Source: Eublepharis macularius (Eukaryota > Chordata > Lepidosauria > Squamata > Eublepharidae). From it: a stretch of DNA of 64,000 nucleotides. Position 1 is the first letter of the stretch; the number at the start of each line of letters is the position of its first letter. Shown here piece after piece: positions 11,346-20,986 of the stretch. A model generated the notes under the pieces. The model ran no database searches. It worked only from the letters and a program-made list of their open reading frames with translations, and was not told the origin of the DNA. Where the stretch lies: contig NC_072793.1 of the NCBI RefSeq assembly GCF_028583425.1, forward strand, positions 59,525,028 to 59,589,027, given 5' to 3'. A program made the position numbers and the translations under genes.

Positions 11346-12235
11346 AGTAGGGTATTATACCATGCAATTCTGAGGGTTTTTTTTTTTTTGGTAAACAATG
11401 AGAAGCCCTTCATGAATCACAACAAAACCTGCTTCTTCTACACATCTGCTCCTTGTGCACACACTCTGTTTTCTTCTACACACAACCCATCGGCTGCTAT
11501 TTACCTGATGTCTTAGCATCTCATCTAACATGGTCTTCAGTGGAGCACAGTGACTAGATGCCGGGCTTGCTTTGAAGATCTGATCTCACATCCCTGCTCA
11601 GATACAAAACTCAAGCCTGGTCTTTGCATCCAGTGGAAAGAATAGCCCAAGGCTGGAAGGGACTAAACTCCAGTGCCATAGAGTGTTCAATGCACATTTA
11701 CTGGACTCAGACTGTTTAAAGGAATCTTAACTCATAATCCGACTGCATGATGAATGAGAAAGTCCATCTTTATTGATGAGAATACATTTGTAAGATTGGT
11801 GAAAAGAGATGAATCTGCTCGACTCCTGTCACTCATGGTGCTTACAAAACAAAGCACAGAAGAGAGTAATAAAAGTGTTTTGCAGGCTTGTTAAGCTACC
11901 AGAAGTGAGCTTATGTAGACCAATAAGACAAGCTTTATTAAAACATCTGACCTAGCAGGTAAACAAATGACAGTTCCCATCATGCATTAACTTAAAGGTA
12001 AAGGGATTATTTTCTAGCACTAATATGGACTGATTGCTATGCTTTTAATATATTTTCTGCTGAGGCAATACACTCCCCACCTGGAATTCTGTGGATTCCA
12101 CCATCAACATGCATCACTAGTGGAGTACCATGACTCCACTAGTGCTACTAACTAGTGCTATGCTACTAACTAGTGCTATGCTACTAACTAAAGATTGAGA
12201 CAGAGATTGAGGCATGCAAAACTTGAGTTTCAGTC
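11346..12235. other. Non-coding stretch beside the Bel/Pao remnant
   Basis: No gene is seen. On the minus strand this lies 3' of the retroelement fossil and could include its terminal repeat, but I could not pair it with a second copy. A short tandem repeat with an 18-base period ('actaactagtgctatgct') lies at about 12130-12190. Confidence 0.35.
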
Positions 12236-13250
12236 TTCAGTACAAGCAGGACCACCTCAGTGATCAGCCTATTGAGAGTCTTTGGCCGTCATGTCTAATA
12301 ACAGGAACTTCAACCTTGCAGACTAGTCCATCTGTGCTGGGTAAGACCTGATATACAAGTCCCATGAGCCACAAGTTTCTAGGCGCATCTTTGTCTTTCA
12401 GCAGGACACCACCTTCTTGCAAGTTGGGTTCAGGCCTCTCCCACTTACATCGGCTTCGGAGAGTTGGGAGGTCCTCTTGCTTCCATCACTTCCAGAAGGT
12501 GTTAGCGAGGAGTTGAACTTGTCACTATTGCTGCTTGTACATGTCTTTGGTGATGAAGTCCCCTTGGGGTGCAGGCCGGTCACCTGTTTTTTGCATCAAC
12601 AAGGTTGCCAGTGTCAGGATGGCTGGGAAATCAGGATCTGAAGACACTGGAACCAAAGGTCTGGCATTGATAATGGCAGATACTTCTGCTAGGAGAGTGG
12701 TCAAAGTCTCATAGTTGAGGGAAGGTGTTCCTGCCAGCATACAGTCTAAAATTCTGCATGCAATGCTGATCATGCGCTTCCACGTGCCCCCCCATGTGCA
12801 ACGTGTGGGGAGGATTGAATGTCCACATACATTTCTGAACACTTAGGTAGTTGCTAAGTGCCGGGTCAAGGTCGGTGCTTCCATTTATTCCCAGTTCCTT
12901 GCAGGCCCTGACAAAGTTCGTACCAGTCAGACCTGAGTAGCTTGATGGGTCAACGTATGGCGAGGAACTGACTGAGGGCATTTATGAAACTGGAAGTGTC
13001 CATGGGCTCGATCATCTTGATATGGACAGCCTGGATGCTCAGATATGTGAAGAGCATTGCCCAATGCTTACTGTTTGCCTGCTCTCCCCTGATCTTGTGT
13101 GTCACCATGGTCCAAGGTCCAAACACGTCAAGACCAACATTGGAGAATAGAGGGTTGGTACATCTGTTGCTGATGGTGGCCCTTAAGCTTTTGATACCGC
13201 ATACAGCTCTGGAAGATTGCTACAATACATCATTTTGCTCCACTCTGTTG
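12236..13250 (-). mobile_element. Bel/Pao-type LTR retrotransposon fossil (integrase region)
   Basis: On the minus strand the sequence reads through the integrase part of a Bel/Pao polyprotein. First comes an AVHI-type integrase-core phrase with SSFINALSQFLA, then a GTNFVRACKEL phrase, then WTFNPPHTLHMGG, then ISIACRILD and LLAEVSAIINARPL, and finally the C-terminal domain of this clade (VLLKDKDAPRNLWLMGLVYQ). The order matches Bel/Pao and not Gypsy or Copia. Only the 3' part of pol is present and it is broken in several places. No paired terminal repeats were found. It looks old. Confidence 0.8.
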
Positions 13251-13924
13251 TTTACATACTCGTAGAACCTCTGGCTCTGATTGTGTATGTAACCAAGTAC
13301 CACTTTGCTATCTGCATAGAGGTCATAGCTTTGAACTCAAGATCCATTTATCTCCCTATCACTTCTACCTGTTCTACGACTAGCACAGCATTGCATAGTT
13401 CCAATCTTGGGATGGTGTGTCCCTGTTGTGATGCTAGTTTGGCCTTCCCAAAAATGAAACCCATGGTACAGGTGAGGGACTCACAAGGACTTGCAGAGAG
13501 CATCTTTTTTTCCCCTCCCTCACTATCTCTTCTTTACCTTCCCTGAAAGCCCCCACAGCCTCTTCCCTTTTCTTGTTTCCTCCTTCTTCCCATCCACTAG
13601 ACAACATACTGTTATATGTTCCCCTGTTTTCAGCTTTTTCTTCTTCTCTCCTCCTTCCCTCCTCTACCCAGGAAAAGTCTGGCCCAGTTATGCTGGTGTC
13701 AGTCCAGCCACCGGACTGGGCCCATACATGGTGTCAACTATGCTGGGCCCAGTTGCACAGTGAGGAACCTGAAAGGACTTATGGGAAGCACCTTACTTTC
13801 CTCTACATCCCCCTCTCCACACTATTTCTCTCCTCCTGGCTGCCTCCATATCTTTCCCTGTTTCCTTTTTCCTTCAGACCCACTAATCAACCAACCTTTT
13901 ATTCACCTTCCATTTTCAGCTATA
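13251..13924. other. Pyrimidine-rich non-coding stretch
   Basis: Unusually rich in C and T on the plus strand (about 13500-13880), with low-complexity Ser/Phe/Pro/Leu frames. No gene, motif or repeat family recognised. Confidence 0.4.
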
Positions 13925-14137
13925 TTTATTATATATTTACTTCATTTATACCCCAACTTTCTCCCCACTGGGGACCAAAAGTAGCTTACATCATTTTCCT
14001 CTGCTCCATTTTATCCTCACAACAACCCTATGAAGTGGGTTAAAATGAGAGTGTATTACTAGATCAGGTTACCCAGTTAGAATCTGGGTCTTCCAGATGC
14101 TAATTTGAAACTAACCACTACACCACATTGGCTTTTG
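13925..14137 (-). mobile_element. tRNA-derived SINE (reptile type), near full length
   Basis: Read on the minus strand it begins with 'gccaatgtggtgtagtggtta' (A-box-like), then a B-box-like region, then 'gggttgttgtgaggataaaa', and ends in a tail near 'gggtataaatgaagtaaat'. The same family is found at 16962-17160, 58340-58500 and 63388-63622. Confidence 0.78.
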
Positions 14138-14253
14138 TGGGGTGGCTACTGTTCAACAGTAAGAAAGCATCTTGACCTGGGTAAATCATGCAAGTTGTCC
14201 AGTGGTTGCTAGCAGGCTTGGCCCCGATGAGTCCTCCTTCAAAGGCCAATATA

Positions 14254-14520
14254 TAGTTGTTGTGGGGTTTTTGGGCTGTATCATTGTGGTCTTGGCATTG
14301 TAGTTCCTGATGTTTCGCCAGGAGCTGTGACTGGCATCTTCAGAGGTGTAGCAACGAAAGACAGAGATCTCTCAGTGTCTTTTGGTGCTACACCTCTGAA
14401 GATGCCAGTCAAAGCTGCTGGTGAAACATCAGGAACTACAATGCCAAGACCCCGGCGATACAGCCCGGAAAACCCACAACAACCATCGTTCTCCAGCCGT
14501 GAAAGCCTTCGACAATATAG
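14254..14520. mobile_element. Fold-back element with 12-bp target duplication
   Basis: Left arm (14256-14366) and right arm (14370-14484) are inverted copies of each other with few mismatches. The centre is AGAGATCTCT (14364-14373). Shared phrases include 'cttggcattgtagttcctga' and 'gatgccagtc'. A single-copy tail ('gaaagccttcgacaatat') follows the right arm. The word AAGGCCAATATA flanks the unit on both sides (14242-14253 and 14521-14532). There is no coding capacity. The length of the duplication fits a Penelope-like or LINE-driven insertion better than a hAT one. Confidence 0.7.
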
Positions 14521-14690
14521 AAGGCCAATATAGCCTTGAAAATGGCCTTGTCCCTTCCCCCTTCCTTTTAGTGACAGAAACCAAGTCTTGAAGGTGGCAA
14601 TACTGTTGTGGTTGCCTAGCAACTGCCACTGAAGGGATTCATTTCTTAAAGTGACAGGTGCTTCTTCTGTTGTTTGGTGGGGTTAATTAA

Positions 14691-14696
14691 TTTATT
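14691..14696 (-). terminator. Candidate polyadenylation signal of the SLC26A2-like gene
   Basis: TTTATT on the plus strand, AATAAA on the coding strand, about 225 bases past the stop codon. It is the first such hexamer I see downstream, but 3' UTR length cannot be read from DNA alone. Confidence 0.35.
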
Positions 14697-14921
14697 TTTT
14701 TAGATTTCATTTTTCTGCAAACATAGGGCTTTTCTTAGGTTTGTAGAAAGATTTGTTTTGTCTGTTCATGGCCCCAGTCTTTGGATTTAAGTATCCACAA
14801 ATAGGGTTGTGTTGAGAATTAGATAAATTGATATTTATGGAAGTCAGAGCTGATTATTTGCTCCAACTGAAATCAATATTAAATAGGTTTCTAGTGAATA
14901 CACAGCCTGGTCTGCCCAAGT

Positions 14922-17900
14922 CTACAGGGGTTCATCCAAACTTGAATCTTTTGAGAGGTCCTGGGCCTCAGAGCTGAGGAAAGAATCTTTAACCACTTTA
15001 CTCTTCCTCTGAGCTTGGGACTGTTTCACAGCAAACTGCACAGCAGCATGTATACTATGAAAGGGCAGTAGCTCTGAATCCTCCATCCCAGTGAGCCAAC
15101 CACCTGCTTGGAGTAAGTGGCGGAGAGACGGGTTACAATTGGCCAACAGGACCTGGATACCTATTTTCTTATAGTCTTGACGAGTCTCTTTCAGCACACT
15201 CAAGCCCACACTGTCTAAAAACTGCATGGCACCACAGTCAATTATTAAGGTGTGCATATCAATGGATGGCACAGGAACATCTGTTGAAGCTTTCTTGGCT
15301 TCCTTCTTGGTGACCTTTCGGCAGTTAAACTTGAATGAAAAGCAGTTTTCATTTTTTTCTTTACCTTTTTGCTGCATGGCAGCAATCAAGGAAGGATTTA
15401 CTCCTGTTTTTTGGAAGAGTGATCTTTTGAAGTAGTCCTTGTTTGCATAGTAAAGGGAGGTATCAAAGCGGTAGATTTTGATATTGGCAATACTGTTGAT
15501 CTTCTTATAAGTGAACTGGTCCTCATAGATTTCTGAGTCACTCACTTTTCCTAAAAGGGTGGCTCGGGGCCTTTGGGTCCGGAAAATTATGCAGAGGAGA
15601 GAAAAACAGACCCCTATCAGAAGGCCCAACTCTGTGGAAACCAATGATGAGGACAGCATGGTGACCCACCAGATCACAGTATCTATCTTACTAATTCGCC
15701 ACATCTTGGGAGTATCAAAAAACTTCCTTAAGCCACCACGGAGGTTAACAATAGTAACCACCCCCAGGATACAGGTTTGCAGTGAGTAGAAAAGTGGGGC
15801 AATCCATAGCAACACCAGGAGCAACACAAAGGAAGATATCAGACTTGAGATCTGAGTATGGCATCCTGTGGATTCTTTCAGCAAGGTCTTTGATAAAGCT
15901 GCACAGCTCGCAAAGCAGTAGAAGAAAGATGGGATCAGGTTTCCCATGCCAATAGCAATCATTTCTTGGTTGGCTCGCACTGGGTATCCATGCTTCTTGC
16001 CAAATATTTCTGATAGTGAGACTGTCATTGCAAAACCAATTATGGCAATGGGCAGAGCATCGAGGGCCACATTTGGCAAAAGGCTCATATCTGGTACAAC
16101 AGGTTGCTTGAAACCAGTGGGGATGTTGCCACAGATGTTAGATTTGTATCGTTCTTTGAAATTAAAAAAGTATGACAGCAGAGTGCCTGCAATGACCACC
16201 AGAAGTTCCATAGGAAAGGGAGCTTTCATCTTATCCTTATACAAGCTATTGATTTCCTTTATTGGCACAATGAGGATGAGAGCAATCAGGCTGGTGACCA
16301 GGTCACAAATATTAGTCTGCTGGATGTATTTGAAGATCTCAATCCATGTTAGGATAAAAGACCCCATGCCATCATGGCGAGGAATTTTTAGACCCAGTAG
16401 GAGATTCATTTGGGAAGTAAGGATAGTCAGGGAGGATCCAGTCACAAAGCCACTTAGGAGGGGTTCTGAAAGATATGTGGAGATGAAGCCCAGTTGGAAA
16501 ACTCCGAGAAGAATCTGAAAGCAAAAGTATCAATGAATCTGAATTACAAGGAGAAATGAAATATCACTACTTGCATTTGTTCTCTGTTCAGTCAGAAAGG
16601 AACTAACTGCTGTTTTGAGACAAGGAAGGTGACCATGAACAATTACAGTCACAGCTGCATCAAAATATACCTTGAAGGAAAATATTATGAAGAATTATCA
16701 CTGAAGTTAGGGGAGGATGGCACAAGCCTTTTTCTACTGTTCCTTTTTCAGAATGAGTGGCATAATGCACCTTTTGTCTGCACAAGCAGTCTCCTCTTAT
16801 TCCCAGGAATGTCCTTCTATGGACCAGTTCATCATAGGTACAGGCAGCAGCAGTTTTTGAGACTGGGGCATGCTGCAGCCACTTGGGTCTCTGAACCTTT
16901 TCAGCTGAATATGCAAATCAGCTTTGTGCTTGATACGAGGTGATATGACAGTTCTGCAGAGCCAGCCTGGCATAGTAGTTAGGGTGTCATATTTGGACTG
17001 TGGGAGACCTGAGTTCAAATCCTTGCTCAGCCACAAAACCTGTTAGATGACCTTAGGTCAGTCATTCTATGTATTTTACAAGGCTGTTCTGAGGATAAAA
17101 TGGAGGAGAACTTAAGTAGGCCTCTCTGAGTTCTATGGAGGAAGGATAGGGGAAATGTAATGTATAGATAGTTCTGTCTAGGATATTTGACTTACTGATT
17201 ACACGTGCAAGGCAACGTTTGATGCTCTTGTCATTATAAATTGAAAATGCATATATGAACATCTAGAGATTGTAATATGAGAAGCCATTCCTTCTAGATC
17301 CTTTATATATTTAGGAAAACACAACCAGGCTGTTCAGTTCTGTGGCTTTAACCATAGCAGGACAAACAAAGGCTTATGTTTGCTTGGAGGGGAGGGGAGA
17401 TTTCATAACAAAGTTTAAAGACTGATTCTTTTATTCAAAATTAAATTGCAAAAAAAACCCCACCCTCCCCATATATCTGAAAAGTAGTCACAATCACTTG
17501 CCTAGCCACCACTTAAGTTACTTTTTTTTTCACTTCATAATAACTATAACAATGTTATCAACAGATTTCAAACATTTATTTGGACAATACCTAATCCCAT
17601 TTAATTGTTGGCATTGCAACACTCACTAAATCTGTAAAAACAGGGAGCTTAGTAGAGAATAGCTCTAAGGAATAGTCATGTGCAAAGAAATACAGAGCAT
17701 TGGACTGTCCCCTTTCTTACCTCCTTGTGCTACTGTGGCTAAAGTAGTATCCCAAGAATTTCAAGTACAGCAGAGTTAATCCATTTTTGCTCCATCTGTC
17801 ATGTAGATCCCAAACAGCCAAGCCCACACTACTCAAAGCAACTATGGGGCTCAACTAGTATAAAGACAAGTCCTCGACCACACAAAAAATCTTTTAGATG

Positions 17901-18791
17901 TATTGGAAAGTGTGCCTCCCTTTGACCTGAATCAAGTCTTAGATTTAAGTGCCCTAAAAGTCTCTCTTGGCCCATTGGTGGGAGGCAGGGAATAGCCAAG
18001 CACATTTTTACTGTGCCTTTGCCCCTCTCTCCAGCTCTTATCACTACAATTTTGTAAATAGAGACCACTTTGGAAACATTTGTCCTAAAAAGTGGTTACA
18101 GAAATACAATAATAAAGAAATACCTGCATTTTAAGAGAACTTTAGCATGGACAAGAACACAGACAGCAATGTCACAAAAGCTAACAAAACTCCATACCTG
18201 GTAAAGGCCAACTAAAAAAGTTAAAGTGGTTGCCACAGTGATAGCATAACAACTTTTGTCACAAGCAACTGTTCCGTTCAATGTGACATTTTCCAGTGAG
18301 GAAGCACCAACTCCAGATTCAAATCCTGCTAGCTTGAGTTGCCGATTTACAGATTCCCCGATCATCAGGCAAAGAACCCCAAAAGAGCCTACACAATTAT
18401 GATGTGAGGTAGCCATGAAAAAGTAGATAATGGCGCTGAAGAAGTTTGTGTAGAGCCCATAAATAGGATCCTGGCTTGCTAGGATAGAATAGGAGATTGA
18501 CTGTGGGATGGCAACTATCCCAACCAGTAAGCCAGAGATGATATCGCCAAGCAGCTGCGTCTTGATGCTGTAACGAGGAAGCCACTCAAATATGGGGAAC
18601 AGCTTGAGGAAGAAAGTGACAATGCTTCGACGGTCACACTGGCAGCTCTCCTTGGCTTTTTTGAGGAGCTTCTTGGCACTGAAGACTGGTGGTTCATACT
18701 CTTCTAGCTTGACAGGTATGTAATGAGAACTTGACTCTGGCAAATGGGAATTTAGCATATCACTGCTGTGCTCGGTAGTGCAACTCTCCAT
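14922..18791 (-). CDS. SLC26A2-like sulfate/anion transporter (tandem paralog)
   Basis: Two coding exons, 18198-18791 (198 codons) and 14922-16514 (530 codons plus TAG), give 728 residues, close to human SLC26A2 (739). The ATG at 18791 has a good context (GCGATGG) and lies 13 bases after an acceptor (TTTCAG at 18805-18810). The donor is CAG|GTATGG and the second acceptor TTTCAG|ATT, phase 0. The protein has a cytosolic N-terminus, a SLC26 membrane domain (about 65-520) and a STAS domain (about 536-696; HTLIIDCGAMQFLDSVG). Substrate-site residues seen: PQ at 96-97 in TM3, and Lys407 in CAALSKTLLKESTG (TM10), the SLC26A1/A2-type Lys in place of prestin's Arg. NVT and NGT sites at 169-175 fit the glycosylated loop. 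Odd: the near-invariant TSRHISVG block reads TSHHNCVG (128-135). IPRHDG, RTQRPR and YYANKD recall SLC26A1, whereas TGVNP recalls SLC26A2. It looks intact, so it is probably expressed; transported ions are inferred. Confidence 0.9.
16515..18197 (-). other. Intron of the SLC26A2-like gene
   Basis: 1,683 bases between donor CAG|GTATGG and acceptor TTTCAG|ATT. Its position between Q198 and I199 is the same as in SLC26A2, which indicates that the duplication copied genomic DNA rather than mRNA. It contains a SINE at 16962-17160; the rest appears unique. Confidence 0.88.
16962..17160 (+). mobile_element. tRNA-derived SINE inside the intron
   Basis: It begins 'gccagcctggcatagtagtta' (diverged A box), has 'gagttcaaatccttgc' at the B-box place, then 'gaccttaggtcagtcat', 'ggctgttctgaggataaaat' and 'ggaggaaggataggg'. 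It has the same layout as the minus-strand SINEs at 13925-14137 and 63388-63622. It is antisense to the host gene. Confidence 0.78.
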
Positions 18792-18804
18792 CGCTCCAAG
18801 ATAG

Positions 18805-20584
18805 CTGAAACATATATTAATAATGATGGGGGTCAATTAACTGGTATACTGTTGATGATGCCCTGTGTGAAGATTACAACTCCTGAATCTCATGCAGAGC
18901 CTTTCATATTCCGCACTGAAGCTTTGATGCATATTAAAACAGCCATGAAAATCCTCCTGAATGAATTTGTTATGAATGAAACTAAGATGCTTTCTACCCC
19001 TAGGATTTGTGAAGTGTTTTACAATAATACTACTTAGGAGTGTACGAAGTAGGTAGAGATTATACCTGTACAGATTAAACAGCTATAGAACAATGTTAAT
19101 CAGCTTTTTCCTTTTTTATGGTGCTATAAAACAGTCCTTCAGCTAGATCATTCAGAAATGCCTTTTTGGGGTGTGTGTGTTATGTGTAATTAAATTGCTT
19201 CTGGTTTACGGCAATCTTATGCCCTCCAAAACATCCTTTCATTGACAGCCTTGCTCAGGTCTTGCACACTGAAGGCCACGGCTTCCTATATGTTGTCTCT
19301 TGGAAAAAATGTCTGATATTTCAAAAAGGAGAATGATAAATTATTAATAATCTGATCCTTTGTGTTAGTATTTATGAAATGTATGGGTTTAGATGACCTT
19401 TTTGTAATTGCTGAGAGGTCTCTAGCCCCTTGTGGATTAAGATTAAATAAACTGGTTTTAACCATTCAGAAATTCTGCATGTTTCACTTAAAACAAATAA
19501 ATTAACATAATCTTGGCAGATTATTTCTCCCAACAAAACTCAAAGTCTTTGTAATAAAAGATAATCTATAGACCCCAACAATTGAAATGCATATCATTTT
19601 TATTTTAAATGAAATAGTTCAATAATTTCAAGGTCTTTATTCATTACTGTATCCTGTGATCACTGTGGGCAATTTGCATTACACTTCTCCCAGGGGTTAG
19701 TAGGAACGTTACTTCTCTTCAAAGTTTGGAGCAAATGTAATTTATGAAGGAGCAGCATGCAGATCTGGCTTGTGACCAGAATGATGAGCTAAAGTGAACA
19801 TCTATGCTGGTGCTTATGATACTGCCATTTTACATACTATCTTTCATACTTATGTTCAATACTCTTCTTGAGTCTCCAAAATATGAAAGTAACATGCTGA
19901 TGAGGCTCAATTTTTTAAACCTCTTTTTGTCTCATAAAACTATTAGTTGATGGATAATTTCTGACTTATTAATTATCCTATTTTTCTACTGCAAATCAAC
20001 ATGGCTACCCATCTAAAACTAATTTGCACCTGTAGTTAATCAAATATTGTTGGTATGGAATATCAGTATTATTAATTATCCTGCTTTGACTGACTAATTT
20101 CTGCAAAGATCCAAGACTATTTTCTAACCCACTTGGTCCAGTAAAAGGCAACCTCATATCACCATCAAAATATAAACCTTTATCCCCTCTATAGCCACAC
20201 ATGAGAATGAGATTAGCCTTCTATCACCTCTCATGAAGGACTCCAGAATCAACTTTTTTGCCCCTGCTTTTATGGCTGGGCAGCTTTCCATTCCCAAAGT
20301 TCTCTTTGTCCTTCAGTTCTAGTTTCTACTTCAGCACTCATGCCTAGCTTAACATGAGTGGCTTTTTCTTGGAAGAATGATATTTTATCTTGAATGGAGT
20401 TTGTGGCTGTACATTTGGCTTAAGACTTCCCAGTAGTTTTCTCCTTTTTTCTTTTGTAATTTATTTTGTAATATTTGCAATCAATTTGAGGGGGGGAAGA
20501 GTAGACTTCCTGTTCTTTTTTAGACTTCCAGTGTACTCTTCCACACTTTTATTTCCATTGCAGAGCCCATTACATAGTACAATA
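18805..20584. other. Upstream of the SLC26A2-like gene; no first exon recognised
   Basis: The acceptor at 18805 implies a non-coding 5' exon further right, but no CpG-rich promoter was seen between here and 48 kb, apart from GC-rich transposons. Most of the stretch is AT-rich and unique-looking. Confidence 0.4.
19150..19310 (+). repeat. Dispersed repeat ('gtcaagtcgcttc' type)
   Basis: The phrase order 'gtgtgtgttatgtg', 'aaattgcttctgg', 'ccctccaaaacatcctttcat', 'acagccttgctcaggtcttg' and 'ggccacggcttccta' belongs to a repeat common in reptile genomes. Its beginning matches the tails at 46860-46925 and 50740-50800. The family name is uncertain; a LINE 3' end is possible. Confidence 0.5.
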
Positions 20585-20844
20585 CAGGGCTTTTTTTCAG
20601 CAGGAACGCGGGGGAATGGAGTTCCGGAACCTCTTGAAAATGGTCACATGGCTGGTGGCCCCGCCCCCTGATCTCCAGACAGAGGGGAGTTGAGATTGCC
20701 CTCCGCGCCACTGAGCAGCGCGGAGGGCAATCTAAACTCCCCTCTGTCTGGAGATCAGGGGGCGGGGCTACCAGCCATGTGACCATTTTCTCCTAGGGCA
20801 ACCCACTGAGTTCCCCCACCTCTTTTCCCAGAAAAAAAGCCCTG
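20585..20844. mobile_element. Palindromic hAT-type MITE, 260 bp, with 8-bp target duplication
   Basis: The ends are CAGGGCTTTTTTTC and its inverted copy. GTACAATA flanks both sides (20577-20584 and 20845-20852). Inside, two arms of about 70 bases are inverted copies ('gatctccagacagagggga' and its complement) around a short centre near 20710-20720. There is no coding capacity. The 8-bp duplication and CAG ends are those of hAT elements, so it would have been moved by a hAT transposase acting in trans. Confidence 0.88.
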
Positions 20845-20961
20845 GTACAATATATGCTTTACAATTTATTGGCAAGATTCTCCTCCCTTAGAGATTTAAT
20901 TTCTAGACATCCAAGAGAGAGTGAGAATGGGCTGGCCCTTGAGGAACTCTTTGTGCATGCA

Positions 20962-20986
20962 TGCACACACACACACACACACACAA
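20962..20986. repeat. (CA)n microsatellite
   Basis: Uninterrupted CA run of about 12 units. Confidence 0.9.

Noticed and set aside
13491-14043. Ser/Phe/Pro-rich frames of 90-156 codons
   Set aside because: They reflect a pyrimidine-rich stretch running into a minus-strand SINE; no conserved residues.
18792-18836. Start of the SLC26A2-like protein at 18836 (15 extra residues)
   Set aside because: That part lies upstream of a TTTCAG acceptor and has no similarity to SLC26 N-termini; ATG at 18791 has the better context.
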